Position numbers and translations under genes: made by a program. A stretch of DNA of 64,000 bases from Crocinitomicaceae bacterium (GTDB taxonomy: Bacteria > Bacteroidota > Bacteroidia > Flavobacteriales_D > Crocinitomicaceae), in the NCBI GenBank assembly GCA_016719925.1, contig JADJYC010000009.1, positions 62,001 through 126,000 of the forward strand, in the 5' to 3' direction. The notes under the pieces are model-generated. The model did not search any database. It was not told the origin of the DNA and saw nothing but the letters and a program-made list of their open reading frames with translations. Numbering within the stretch: the stretch's first letter is position 1; each line of letters opens with the position of its first letter. This document shows, in pieces, positions 28,582-38,374 of this stretch.

Positions 28582-31578
28582 TTATTGTTTCACAAATCTC
28601 AGGTTGACAGGGAATTCATTGCTCAGTATTCTGACAAAATAAATTCCATCACTTAACTGATCAACAGATATAATTTGTTTGTCAGTGGTATTGTCAAGTT
28701 GTCCTTCCAAAACAAGATTACCATGAATATCCACAATCTGAAAAAGTGAATTTTCAAATTTTTCTCCGTGGCGGTTCACGATATAAATTTCAGCATTTGC
28801 AGGTGACGGATAAACAGCAAAATCAATGTTGTCTGTTCCGTTGACAGCACTTAAATCTTCCACAAAATACGCCGTGAAATTTGCAGATGAATTGCTTAAT
28901 GTGTCAAGAAAAGTATCATTCAGAGAATTTGTAATCAGAGGTTCAGTTCCCCAGTGATCAAACAACCATCCGGGATTGTGAATCGCCTCAATCTGAATTG
29001 GAACACCATCAAAATAAATTCCGTTCCATGGATATGTGTCAGGAGTAATTGTGCTGATTTTAATTTTTCCTGCACCGGCCGGAAAAACATCCAAAGTAAC
29101 ATCAACCTGCTGCGGTAAAGAAAATCCTGCCTGAATATCATCCCTGACCTGCTGACCTCTGCAACTCAATTCATTTCTGAACTGAATATGACGGTTATAA
29201 TAATCAAGCATCTGGCCAATAATGTCACTGGTGCCCCAGCGCTGATACTCATTGGACATTTCAGGATATGCCTGATTGAAAATACCTTCTTCCACATCCA
29301 GTAATCTGTCAGTGAGATAAGCTGTGTTCATAACATCAGCATAGCGGTTAATAAAATAATTTTTGTACTCTTCATTCTGAATTGACTGGAGCCAGATATT
29401 GATATAAGGCAATGATGTTGACTGCCCCATCATATAGCTGATCATGTCCTGATAACAATCTGTCCAGCCATTCGGTTGTAATGAAAGTTCCAGATCAATG
29501 GTACAGAATCTCCAGGCATAATCGGTAGAATCTGAACGGTAAGCTTTGATATTGTTTTGTGGCCAGTCAACATTCCCCATCCATGATTCACTGATTATAT
29601 AGTCTGTGTAATATTCCAGATCAAAATGCTGATCAGCTTCATCCCAGAAAGCAGGTGAGGCAGGATCTGCAGTGAGAAAAGAATTGTAAGAATTCCAGAA
29701 ATTATCCACGTCACCTTCTGTCGCGTGCAGCACTAATCCATACCAATAACTCAGTCCAACCATTTCAATTGTATTGGGACTTGCTCCATCCTGAAATTCG
29801 AACATCTGCGAATCATATTTTTCACGCAATTCATACAAACCAAAATATTCTCCGTTGATGTAAACAGAAACAGGACGCCATGTTGAATAGTATGTATTGG
29901 TCTGTTCGCACATCATTTTTACCTGCATCGCATCTTTTTGCGGAAAATTTAAGTATTGATTACTTCCGTTACGCAGATAAAAAGTATTGTATTCGGTTCT
30001 TCCGGCTCTGTCTGGAATTACTTCATGAACAATTGGCTGATCACCTAAAACACCGTTGGCCCATTCAATTCTGAAAGAATGTTGTGGCTGAGATCTGCTG
30101 CCACCTGCACCGCCATCTACCATGATACCTGCTTTTTGTGAAAACACCAGCGGATGTGCAGGCATTGAATCAAAATATTCAATATGAGCAGGCTTTAACC
30201 AATCCTCCCACCAGTTGTCAAACATACCCGTTGCGCCAAAAATATTTGCATCATCGGTGATGACAGATATAATAGGAGTGACGTGATTAATTCCAAAGAA
30301 ATAACTGGCGGATGCAGTTGGTGAAGGAAGACTGTCAGAATCAAAAACTTTTGCTCGCACAACGGTTGTTGATGTAATATTAAAAGAGCCAGTGTAGGTT
30401 GGTGATGCAAGTGTTGGGTCACTTCCGTCAATCGTGTATTTGATTGTTGAGGGCAACGCATTGGGGTTTGATATGGCAACAGAAAAAGGAGCAGCATAAA
30501 AACCTGAATTGACTGATAATACTGGTGCCTGCAGATATCCATTGTAAGTTGAAGACGCATTGTTTGTGCTGCCGGGAGTTGGAATATCAAATATTTTTTT
30601 CACCGCTGATGCATCCGGAAAACATCCATAACTGTCATTGTATCCCTCAGTATGAACATTCAAACTGCTCATTATTGTTTGCGCGGGTGTAAGGAGATAA
30701 ACTGTTTCGCCGCCGCCGTCAATATTAAAATTGGTGTGATTTAAATTCCCTGAGTTGGGGATAAATGCAGCATTCATTTCAGTCTGCGCTGTATGATTCA
30801 TGTTTATTTCAATGTAATCATACATGACCGGATCAGTCCAAACCACATCAAATGCAAGGGAATTAATATTTCCCGCAGTAAGGCCTGCGGCGGTTAACTC
30901 TGAAGCAGGAATAATCATTTGAGTTCTTGAACTCCAGTACCAGTTTCCATAAGGTGCCGGATAATCATAAGGAGAATTCTGAATAGTTCCGGTTCCAATC
31001 TGCTGACCGTTTAGCTGGATGTTCGGACGCTGACTGTAAGTAGTTCCATTCACTGCTGAACAGGATGCAGGACTTCCGTCATTCCATGCAGCGGTAGTTG
31101 AAACGTAAGGCGTAGCGGTTTGATTGAAAACAGAGTTAGTAATATATCCGGTGCTGCTGTATGAACAAATATCAATAACCACATTGGAAATTCCGTCCCA
31201 GTTAAAAGGAGTTGTAAAATTGTGCGTATTCCATCCGGTTGTGGGAACAAACGGACCTGAGTTTAATACCGTAGTGAAACCGGGTGTTGCATATCTGTCT
31301 TTGCTGCTGCAATATATAATTTCATATTCTCCGGGTAACAGCTGCAGATTTGGCATTACCCATTTGGTTGGATTGGAAATATTATCGGTCAGAAAATATC
31401 CGTTTAGATTCAAAGCGGTTGAGCCCGCATTGTAAAGTTCAATCCAGTCTTCATAATCTCCGTCTTCATCTGTTAAAATGGAATAGTTTTTATTACAGCC
31501 TTCATTGATTACTATTTGTGAATTAACCTGAATAATGAATGTCAGAAAAAATGCGGAGAGTATAAATTTGATTTTCAT
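28582..31578 (-). CDS. Secreted CotH-like/LTD protein with T9SS sorting domain
   Basis: 998 residues from ATG 31578; the frame is open 32 codons further up, but MKIKFILSAFFLTFIIQVNS is the evident signal peptide. Order: lamin-tail domain (about 21-105; VINEGCNKNYS, DWIELYNAGSTALNLNGYFL), a beta region, a chitobiase-type C-terminal/FN3-like repeat (IKYTIDGSDPTLASPTYTG), then a CotH protein-kinase-like domain (about 420-790; VYINGEYFGLYELREKYD, VDWPQNNIKAYR, WRFCTIDLEL), a short linker, and a T9SS type A domain (AVYPSPANAEIYIVN...GIYFVRIL). CotH domains phosphorylate spore-coat proteins in Bacillus; surface CotH proteins elsewhere are uncharacterised. The protein is expected to be displayed on the cell surface. 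Confidence 0.85.
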   Translation of the reverse strand: MKIKFILSAFFLTFIIQVNSQIVINEGCNKNYSILTDEDGDYEDWIELYNAGSTALNLNGYFLTDNISNPTKWVMPNLQLLPGEYEIIYCSSKDRYATPGFTTVLNSGPFVPTTGWNTHNFTTPFNWDGISNVVIDICSYSSTGYITNSVFNQTATPYVSTTAAWNDGSPASCSAVNGTTYSQRPNIQLNGQQIGTGTIQNSPYDYPAPYGNWYWSSRTQMIIPASELTAAGLTAGNINSLAFDVVWTDPVMYDYIEINMNHTAQTEMNAAFIPNSGNLNHTNFNIDGGGETVYLLTPAQTIMSSLNVHTEGYNDSYGCFPDASAVKKIFDIPTPGSTNNASSTYNGYLQAPVLSVNSGFYAAPFSVAISNPNALPSTIKYTIDGSDPTLASPTYTGSFNITSTTVVRAKVFDSDSLPSPTASASYFFGINHVTPIISVITDDANIFGATGMFDNWWEDWLKPAHIEYFDSMPAHPLVFSQKAGIMVDGGAGGSRSQPQHSFRIEWANGVLGDQPIVHEVIPDRAGRTEYNTFYLRNGSNQYLNFPQKDAMQVKMMCEQTNTYYSTWRPVSVYINGEYFGLYELREKYDSQMFEFQDGASPNTIEMVGLSYWYGLVLHATEGDVDNFWNSYNSFLTADPASPAFWDEADQHFDLEYYTDYIISESWMGNVDWPQNNIKAYRSDSTDYAWRFCTIDLELSLQPNGWTDCYQDMISYMMGQSTSLPYINIWLQSIQNEEYKNYFINRYADVMNTAYLTDRLLDVEEGIFNQAYPEMSNEYQRWGTSDIIGQMLDYYNRHIQFRNELSCRGQQVRDDIQAGFSLPQQVDVTLDVFPAGAGKIKISTITPDTYPWNGIYFDGVPIQIEAIHNPGWLFDHWGTEPLITNSLNDTFLDTLSNSSANFTAYFVEDLSAVNGTDNIDFAVYPSPANAEIYIVNRHGEKFENSLFQIVDIHGNLVLEGQLDNTTDKQIISVDQLSDGIYFVRILSNEFPVNLRFVKQ

Positions 31579-31710
31579 GAAAAACTGTTTGAGAATTCTA
31601 AGATATAAAAATATGACGGATATAGAATGAGAATCGTTTGAGACAGCCATGTCTGTTAATAGCAATGCACGCATAGAACCCTGAATAAAATGCTATTTCA
31701 AAAGAATCAT

Positions 31711-31718
31711 TATTTTTG
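31711..31718 (+). promoter_or_regulatory. Putative -7 box (TATTTTTG) of the Ig-repeat T9SS gene
   Basis: TAnnTTTG match 12 bases before an ATG at 31731 and 24 bases before the ATG at 31743, both in frame with the signal peptide. Confidence 0.4.
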
Positions 31719-31742
31719 ATCAATCCTAAAATGAAAACTACG

Positions 31743-33259
31743 ATGAAGAAATTTTACTTTTTATGTTGTCTGCTGTAATTTCCGTATCCGGAATTTCGCA
31801 GGCACAACTGGAAAACCCTGGCTTTGAGGCTGGGTGGGAAAACGGTGCGGATATTGCGGGAGCCGAAGATGAACCACTTCAATGGAGTTCATTGAAATCG
31901 GCAGATGCTTATACCTTAGTTGCGCCAATTGTTGCATTCAAAGAAACTGTTAATCCTCATTCAGGTACATATTGTATCAGATTATTAAATGTGGACACCG
32001 GTTTAGGTCCGGTTGCAAACGGATTGTTAACCAATGGCCGTGTTCATGCTGAGCTGGTTGCAGCAAACGGATATGTTTTTACAAATACTTCAGATACGAA
32101 ATGGAATACAGTTTTTACTGACAGACCAGACAGTCTGGTGGGTTGGTATCGATATGACCCAACTACAGGAGATCAGGGTAAAGTAGAAGTAATTACTCAT
32201 ACTACTGCTGCTTTGGGAAAACTTCCGGGTGCAAACTATCCTGAAACACATTGGATTTCAAGAGCGCGTTACGATATAACGACATCTTCACCTTCAACCT
32301 GGGTACGTTTTTCTGTTCCGTTCACATATTATTCTACTAATGCATCTGAATATATTCTGGTTGTTCTTTCTGCAGGAGATAGTACTAATGCATTAATTGG
32401 AAGTGAAATGTGGATTGATGATCTGGAACTGATTTATAATCCAAATCTGGTAAACGTTACTCCACCTGCAACGCAGAATATCGATATGGGTGTTAACGGT
32501 ACCATGCTTACAGTTAATTATACGCCAAATGCTGCAGTTGTATCTGCAATCACTCAGGAATGGAAATATTCAACAACATCTGGCAGCGGATACACTTCTT
32601 TCGGAACAGCAGAAACTGGTTTAACCTATACACCCAATTTTGCAACACCGGGAATTTATTACGTGGTTTGTGACGTTGATTTTGGGACAGAGGTAATTAC
32701 TTCAAATGAAGTAGAAATTGTTGTAACTGATCCGGGTGCAAACACCGTTACAATTTCACCGTCAGCAACTCAAAATTTACTGGTTGGTCAAAACGGAACA
32801 TTACTTACGGCTACCGAAACTCCTTCTGCAGCATCATCACGCGAGTGGAAATTTTCAACAGTTTCTGGTTCTGGATATACTTCATTCGGAACTGCTGAAA
32901 CAGGCCTGACTTACACGCCAAATTTTGGTGCACTTGGAACTTATTACATTATTTGTGAAAGTGATTTTTCAGGCGATGTTCAGATTTCAAATGAAGTGAC
33001 CATTATGGTTCCTTCTGCTGCCGGAATCAATGAAGAAAATTTACAATTTAATATTTTTAATAATGGATCAGATGTAAATGTATTGATGAGTGATATTCAA
33101 TCCAACACGCTTTTCTCAGTATTCAGTTTAGATGGTAAATTGATTTATTCAGATCAGCTGACAGAAACAAACTCTGTACATCATATACCTGCAACTGGTG
33201 TTTTTGTATATCGTGTTGTAAGAGGTGACAGAATCATCACTGGAAAAATAAATCTTTAA
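31743..33259 (+). CDS. T9SS protein with two near-identical Ig-like repeats (one indel)
   Basis: About 505 residues after repair. The start at 31743 reads MKKF; adding one T to the run at 31752-31755 gives MKKFLLFMLSAVISVSG, a full signal peptide leading into the long frame at 31763. Residues about 22-235 form a carbohydrate-binding-like domain (LENPGFEAGWENG, WIDDLELIYNPN) resembling the Bacteroidota PCMD fold. Two Ig-like domains follow (32449-32731 and 32743-33014), each with YTSFGTAETGLTYTPNF. The C-terminus (AGINEENLQFNIFNNG... GVFVYRVVRGDRIITGKINL) is a T9SS sorting domain. Likely a surface adhesin or glycan-binding protein. An ATG at 31731 may be the true start. A terminator follows. 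Confidence 0.82.
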
Positions 33260-33267
33260 TTTATAAA

Positions 33268-33310
33268 ACAAAAAAGCTATTCGTTCAAACTGAGCGGATA
33301 GCTTTTTTTT
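33268..33310 (+). terminator. Rho-independent terminator
   Basis: A 9-bp stem (AGCTATTCG with CGGATAGCT, one G-U), extended by flanking A and T runs, and an 11-base loop, followed by eight or more T residues. It ends the transcript of the Ig-repeat gene and lies nine bases before the next start codon. Confidence 0.88.
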
Positions 33311-33318
33311 ATTCTGCA

Positions 33319-35740
33319 ATGAAAAGAAGTCTGATTTTTTTGTTTGCCTTTTTTATTTCCTTCAATGGATTTTCACAGGCACGTGTAATTGGAACAGTAA
33401 CCGATGCTGCTACTAAAGAACCGCTCATAGGAGCATATATCATTCTGAAAAAAGATCCTTCCATTGGTGCTGTGTCTGATATTTATGGTAATTATAAATT
33501 GGAACTGACTGAGGGAATTCACGAATTGGTTTTCAAGTTTACCGGTATGATGAATAACACAATCATAGTTGAACTTGGTAAAGGAGAAGAAGAAACTTTA
33601 AATGTGGAAATGCAACCGTGTTCATTGCAAAAAGTAGATGTCATTGTTGGAAAATTTGATTAGTCGGTTGAAGAGTTTACTTTTTCAATGTAGGTTATAA
33701 AACCATCTATCATTGATAATAAAAATACCCGAAGCATTGAAACAATTCTGGATCAGACTCCCGGATTAAATATCATGGATGGTGAACCGCAGATCAGAGG
33801 CGGAAGTGGTTTTACTTTTGGTGTTGGAAGTAAAGTGGCCGTTTTGGTTGATGACATGCCAATCCTTTCAGGTGACGCCGGAAGACCTGAATGGGGTTTT
33901 GTTCCTGTTGAAAATATTGAGCAGATTGAAGTAATCAAAGGAGCATCTTCTGTTTTATCGGGTTCTTCTGCTTTGAGCGGAGCAATTCATATCCGCACTG
34001 CCTATCCAAAAGATAAACCCATGACAAAAATTAATATGTATTCTGGTTTTTATTCCGCACCTGAAGATGATTCGGCTTTGTGGTGGAATGATTATCCATA
34101 CATACATGGTGTGAATTTTCTTCACAGCAGAATTATTAAAAAAAATACGGATTTGGTTATTGGCGGAAATCTGAATTTTGATCATGGTTATATAGGTGCG
34201 CCAATTAAAGGACCATTTGTGGAAGATACCATTACACCCAATTTTACAGATGAAGAAATGCGCAGCAGTAAATACCGGATCAATTTTAATTTGCGTCAGC
34301 GTTCAACTCATTTCAAAGGTTTGCAATACGGAATTAACGGAAACTTCATGTATCATCAGACAAATATGGTATTGGCATGGCTGGATGATACGTCAGGAAT
34401 TTTCAGAGCTTATCCGGGTGCTGTTCTGCAGCAGTTACAAACTATTTATAATGTCGATCCCTTTGTTATTTTTCAATCTAAAATCGGCGTTAAGCATAGC
34501 CTGAAAATGCGTTATCTATACACAGATAATGAAATGTCCATGAATCAATCCAATCAGGCAGCGGTTTATTTTGCAGACTACCAGTTTAAAAAAGAATTTA
34601 ATTTTTTGAAGGATAAATCATTTGATTTTATTGGCGGAGTTTCATCCCAGTACATTGATTCTAAAGCTAACATGTACGGAGGCGGCACTGATGATTCTAC
34701 CAATTATTCTTTCAATCTTTCAGGATATGCTGAGGTACATAAAAAATTACTCGATGTTTAAATTTTTCAATTGGAGCAAGGGGAGAATATTTCAAATTAA
34801 ATGACAGCATCACCGCATGGAATCCTATTTTCAGGGCAGGTTTAATCTGAAACTTGGACAGGCAACTTTTCTTGAGCATCATACGGTCAGGGATATCGTT
34901 TTCCAACAATTACTGAAAGATACATCAGAACTGCAGTTGGTGCGTTTGGCGTTTATGAAAATCCAAATCTGCTGCCTGAAGAAAGCTGGAATGCTGAAGT
35001 TGGCGTAAATCAGGGATTCAAAATCGGATCGTATATGGCACAACTGGATATTGCCGCATTCATTCAGAAATATGAAAATACCATTGAATATCTTTTCGGT
35101 TTCTGGGATCCCATGTACGGCATGCCTGACGGAGGACCACTGGCTGGATTTAAATTTCTGAATACCGGAAAATCACAAGTAACCGGTTTTGATATTTCAT
35201 TAAACGGAGGCGGAAAAATTGGTAAAAATTTCAGCTTTGTTACCATGGTTGGATATAATTATATTAACCCCATTACCCTTGAACCAGATAAAGTTTTTGC
35301 AGAAGATTACAATCCGTTTAATCCTACACAATATAGTTTCAGAAATACCAGCCAGGATACGCTGACCAACGTTTTGAAGTACCGATTCAAGCATACCTTC
35401 AAAGCAGATGTGGAATTAAATCTATACGGTTTTTCAGTTGGATATACCATCAAATATTTCAGCAAAATGGAAAATCTGGACAAAGCCATTTCTGATTTTG
35501 AATTCCTGACTCAGAATACCGGAGGAAGTATGCAGGCAATTTATTTCTCAGATTTTTATGCTGAAAATAATGTCGGTAATTTCATTCATGATCTCAGAGT
35601 TTCATACGCATTTGGAAAAAAAGACTGAACATAAATTTGCTGTGATTGGAAAAAACATCATGAACCGTACTTACTCGCTGAGACCGCTGAAAATTGAGCA
35701 AATGAGAACAATTGTGCTTCAGTACTCCATCCGGTTTTGA
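33319..35740 (+). CDS. TonB-dependent receptor with carboxypeptidase-like domain (two in-frame TAG, four indels)
   Basis: About 808 codons. Signal peptide 1-19 (ending GFSQ), carboxypeptidase-regulatory-like domain (RVIGTVTDAATKEPLIGAYI, about 20-105), plug (NIMDGEPQIRGGSG, VLVDDMPILSGDAGRPEW, IEQIEVIKGASSVLSGSSALSG) and a barrel ending IVLQYSIRF. Segments 33319-33663 and 33775-34761 are in one frame, separated by TAG at 33661 and TAG at 33691; both sit where I recall Gln or Glu in homologues (GKFD-x-SVEEF and FSM-x-VIKP). Further breaks: T3 34757-34759, AA 34844-34845, one base near 34873 and A7 35616-35622; repair of the last extends the protein from 35628 to 35740. The ligand is unknown. 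Confidence 0.82.
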
Positions 35741-35827
35741 TTGTTGAGTCATTTTTTTGGATTGCAGTAACCTGAATTCCAAAGAAAAACGCCAAATTTG
35801 AAGATCAATTAATTTATCTGAATTCAA

Positions 35828-37729
35828 ATGGCTAAACATCCGCTCAAACAGCGCATCCGTTATTATTTTGAAAACACCATGTCTGCAGGACCAATCGGAG
35901 TCATTAAATGGCTCGCGATTTTATCTCTCATTGTAGTTGTGGTACTTGGTTTTGTCATCATGGTTGCGCAAATCAAAGGTTCACCGGATGCAACAGAAGA
36001 TCTTGGATTCATTGAAGGTTCATGGCAGATTCTGATGTCAACGTTAGATCAGGGTGCAATGGCGGGTGATCAGGGCTGGGCATTCAGAGCGGTTCGTTTT
36101 GTGGCAACACTGGGTTCGCTCTTCTTACTCTCTATTTTAATTGGTACAATTTCTTCGGGCATTGATGCAAAAATTGGTGAACTCAGAAAAGGAAAATCAA
36201 AAGTTCTTGAATCAAATCACACGCTGATTTTAGGTTGGTCTGAAAAAATATTTTCAATTCTTACTGAAGTAATTGAAGCTAATTCGAACCAGAAAAAACC
36301 AAGTATTGTTATTCTTGCCAACAAAGATAAAGTAGAGATGGATGATGAAATCCGTCAGCGGATTCCTGATTTGAAAAACACCCGAATTATTGTCAGAAGC
36401 GGAAGTCCGTTGTCATCTGCTGCAATAAATGTTGTGAGTCCGAATGAAGCACGTTCCATTATTATACTTGCCGGAGAAGAAGAAAATTCAGATACCTATG
36501 TCATCAAATCAGTGCTGGCATTAACCAATGGAAAAAACCGGAAACAAGATCCTTATCACATTGTTGCCGAGTTGAAAGATCCAAAAAATATGGAAGCTGC
36601 TGAACTTGTAGGAAATGATGAAACCATTTTTGTTTTGTCTGCGGATCTGATTTCAAGAATTACAGCACAAACCTGTCGTCAGTCTGGATTGAGTGTTGTT
36701 TACAGCGACCTGCTTCAGTTTGAAGGAGATGAAATTTATTTTGCCAATGAGCCCAAACTGGTTGGCAAAACCTATAAAGAATCATTGATGATGTTTGAAA
36801 CATCTTCTGTGCTGGGTGTATTTACCAAAGAAGAATCGGTTCTCATTAATCCGCCAATGGATTATGTATTCAAAAAAGGTGATCAGGTCATTGCTATTTC
36901 TGAAGATGATGATACCGTTGTTCTGAGCAATAAAACAGATTATAAAATTTCAGTGGATGCGTTTCACCGCGATACTGAAAAAGAACCGGTTATTGAACGT
37001 ACTTTGATTCTGGGATGGAATCAAAAAGGGAAAAGAATTATTGAAGAACTTGATAATTATGTTGCCAACGGATCTGAGGTATTTATTATGTCAGAAGGTG
37101 TTGATCTGCAGGGTGAATTAAAAGAATTAAAATCTGTTTTGAAAAGACAAAAAATTGACTTTAAAGAAGGCGATATCAATGACAGAGAAACGCTGGTAGA
37201 CTTAAAAACAGAGACGTATGACCACATAATTTTATTGAGTTATACGCATATTGACGTACAGGAAAGTGATGCCAAAACACTGATCTGTTTATTGCATCTC
37301 AGAAATTTTGCTGAGCAGTATAATAAAGATTATGCGATTGTTTCAGAAATGCTGGATATTCAAAACCGTGAATTGGGTGTTGTTGCAAAGGCAGATGATT
37401 TTATTGTCAGCGACAACCTGATCAGTTTAATGCTGAGTCAGCTGAGTGAAAACAAAGAACTGAAAAAAGTATATGATGTTCTATTTGAAGCAGAAGGTTC
37501 AGAAATTTATCTGAAACCCGTAAGCAGATATGTAAAAACAGGTGTGCCAATGAATTTCTATACAGTGGTTGAAAGTGCCGCACAAATTAATGAAACTGCA
37601 TTCGGTTACCGCATTACCGCTCAGGCACAGGATTCGGATAAGGCCTTTGGTGTATACATGAATCCGGATAAATCAAAAACAGTTACATTCTCAGCAGATG
37701 ATTATATCATAGTTCTGGCTGAAGATTAG
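35828..37729 (+). CDS. Castor/Pollux-like ion channel with two RCK/TrkA-N domains
   Basis: 633 residues. Helix 1 at about 25-48 (WLAILSLIVVVVLGFVIMV), pore segment GSWQILMSTLDQGAMAGDQG, helix 2 at about 88-113 (VRFVATLGSLFLLSILIGTI). The cytoplasmic part has two Rossmann-type RCK domains, LESNHTLILGWSEKIFSIL (about 128) and ERTLILGWNQKGKRIIEEL (about 388), plus TrkA-C-like beta domains (EIYFANEPKLVGKTYKESL). This is the plan of plant CASTOR/POLLUX (SYM8) cation channels and their bacterial relatives, which form tetramers gated by Ca2+ or nucleotides. The filter lacks the K-channel TVGYG. The gene ends at a TAG with no coding sequence beyond, which matters for the TAG codons upstream. Confidence 0.85.
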   Translation: MAKHPLKQRIRYYFENTMSAGPIGVIKWLAILSLIVVVVLGFVIMVAQIKGSPDATEDLGFIEGSWQILMSTLDQGAMAGDQGWAFRAVRFVATLGSLFLLSILIGTISSGIDAKIGELRKGKSKVLESNHTLILGWSEKIFSILTEVIEANSNQKKPSIVILANKDKVEMDDEIRQRIPDLKNTRIIVRSGSPLSSAAINVVSPNEARSIIILAGEEENSDTYVIKSVLALTNGKNRKQDPYHIVAELKDPKNMEAAELVGNDETIFVLSADLISRITAQTCRQSGLSVVYSDLLQFEGDEIYFANEPKLVGKTYKESLMMFETSSVLGVFTKEESVLINPPMDYVFKKGDQVIAISEDDDTVVLSNKTDYKISVDAFHRDTEKEPVIERTLILGWNQKGKRIIEELDNYVANGSEVFIMSEGVDLQGELKELKSVLKRQKIDFKEGDINDRETLVDLKTETYDHIILLSYTHIDVQESDAKTLICLLHLRNFAEQYNKDYAIVSEMLDIQNRELGVVAKADDFIVSDNLISLMLSQLSENKELKKVYDVLFEAEGSEIYLKPVSRYVKTGVPMNFYTVVESAAQINETAFGYRITAQAQDSDKAFGVYMNPDKSKTVTFSADDYIIVLAED

Positions 37730-37789
37730 TCACGTTTCTTTCATACAAATAATTCGAAAGCGTTTCTCAGAAGTATCTGATAAATCAGC

Positions 37790-37797
37790 TATTTTTG
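37790..37797 (+). promoter_or_regulatory. Putative -7 box (TATTTTTG)
   Basis: TAnnTTTG match 24 bases before the ATG at 37822, predicting a leader of about 19 bases for the lipoprotein gene. Confidence 0.4.
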
Positions 37798-37821
37798 CAT
37801 CTGATTTTAAAACCTGAACTT

Positions 37822-38364
37822 ATGAGAGTGTTATTATTTACCTTGCCGTTTATTTTTGCCGCATGCGGACAAAGCACAGAAACAGAAACAAATTCTTCTG
37901 ATTCAACTAAAACAAATGTTGATACTGCAGTTGCTGCAACAGATGATTTCACCGGAACGTATGAATACGTCAATCCGTATAATTCGCTTGACCTGATTCA
38001 CAATCATTACATCGTTCTTGAAAAAAATTCAGATGATACTTATTCGGGAAGATACTACGGAGTTACAGATATGTTTGATCCGGACAGATCGGAATATTCA
38101 GCCGGATTTTTTGTTTTACCCATGCAAAATCTTGTGGTAGATGGTGAAAATATGTCATTTGAACTGGTTCCTCAGCAAACGGATTTTTTCAATGAAACAG
38201 TTGATTTGTCTCTGATGAATTCAGAAGAAGCAAAAGCTGCAGGGCTTACATCATGGGAGGTTTATATGTTGTGGGAATCTAAAAAACTGAACGCCAAATT
38301 TGCAGGAGGTGTAATTTCTTTATTGGATCAGCCGGAAGAAATGAGTTTTGTTCCTATGAATTGA
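37822..38364 (+). CDS. Lipoprotein of unknown function
   Basis: 180 residues from ATG 37822; the frame is open nine codons upstream, but MRVLLFTLPFIFAAC is the signal with lipobox and C15. A Thr/Ser/Asp-rich linker (GQSTETETNSSDSTKTN) leads to a compact beta domain with GTYEYVNPYNSLDLIHNHYI, SGRYYGVTDMFDPDR and a C-terminal ISLLDQPEEMSFVPMN. I do not recognise the family. The following SDR gene starts 10 bases after the stop, so they may be co-transcribed. Confidence 0.75.
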   Translation: MRVLLFTLPFIFAACGQSTETETNSSDSTKTNVDTAVAATDDFTGTYEYVNPYNSLDLIHNHYIVLEKNSDDTYSGRYYGVTDMFDPDRSEYSAGFFVLPMQNLVVDGENMSFELVPQQTDFFNETVDLSLMNSEEAKAAGLTSWEVYMLWESKKLNAKFAGGVISLLDQPEEMSFVPMN

Positions 38365-38374
38365 TTCCTGTTTA

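Noticed and set aside
33661..33693. Genome-wide reassignment of TAG to glutamine
   Set aside because: TAG is used as a normal stop at the end of the channel gene (37727-37729), with no open frame after it.
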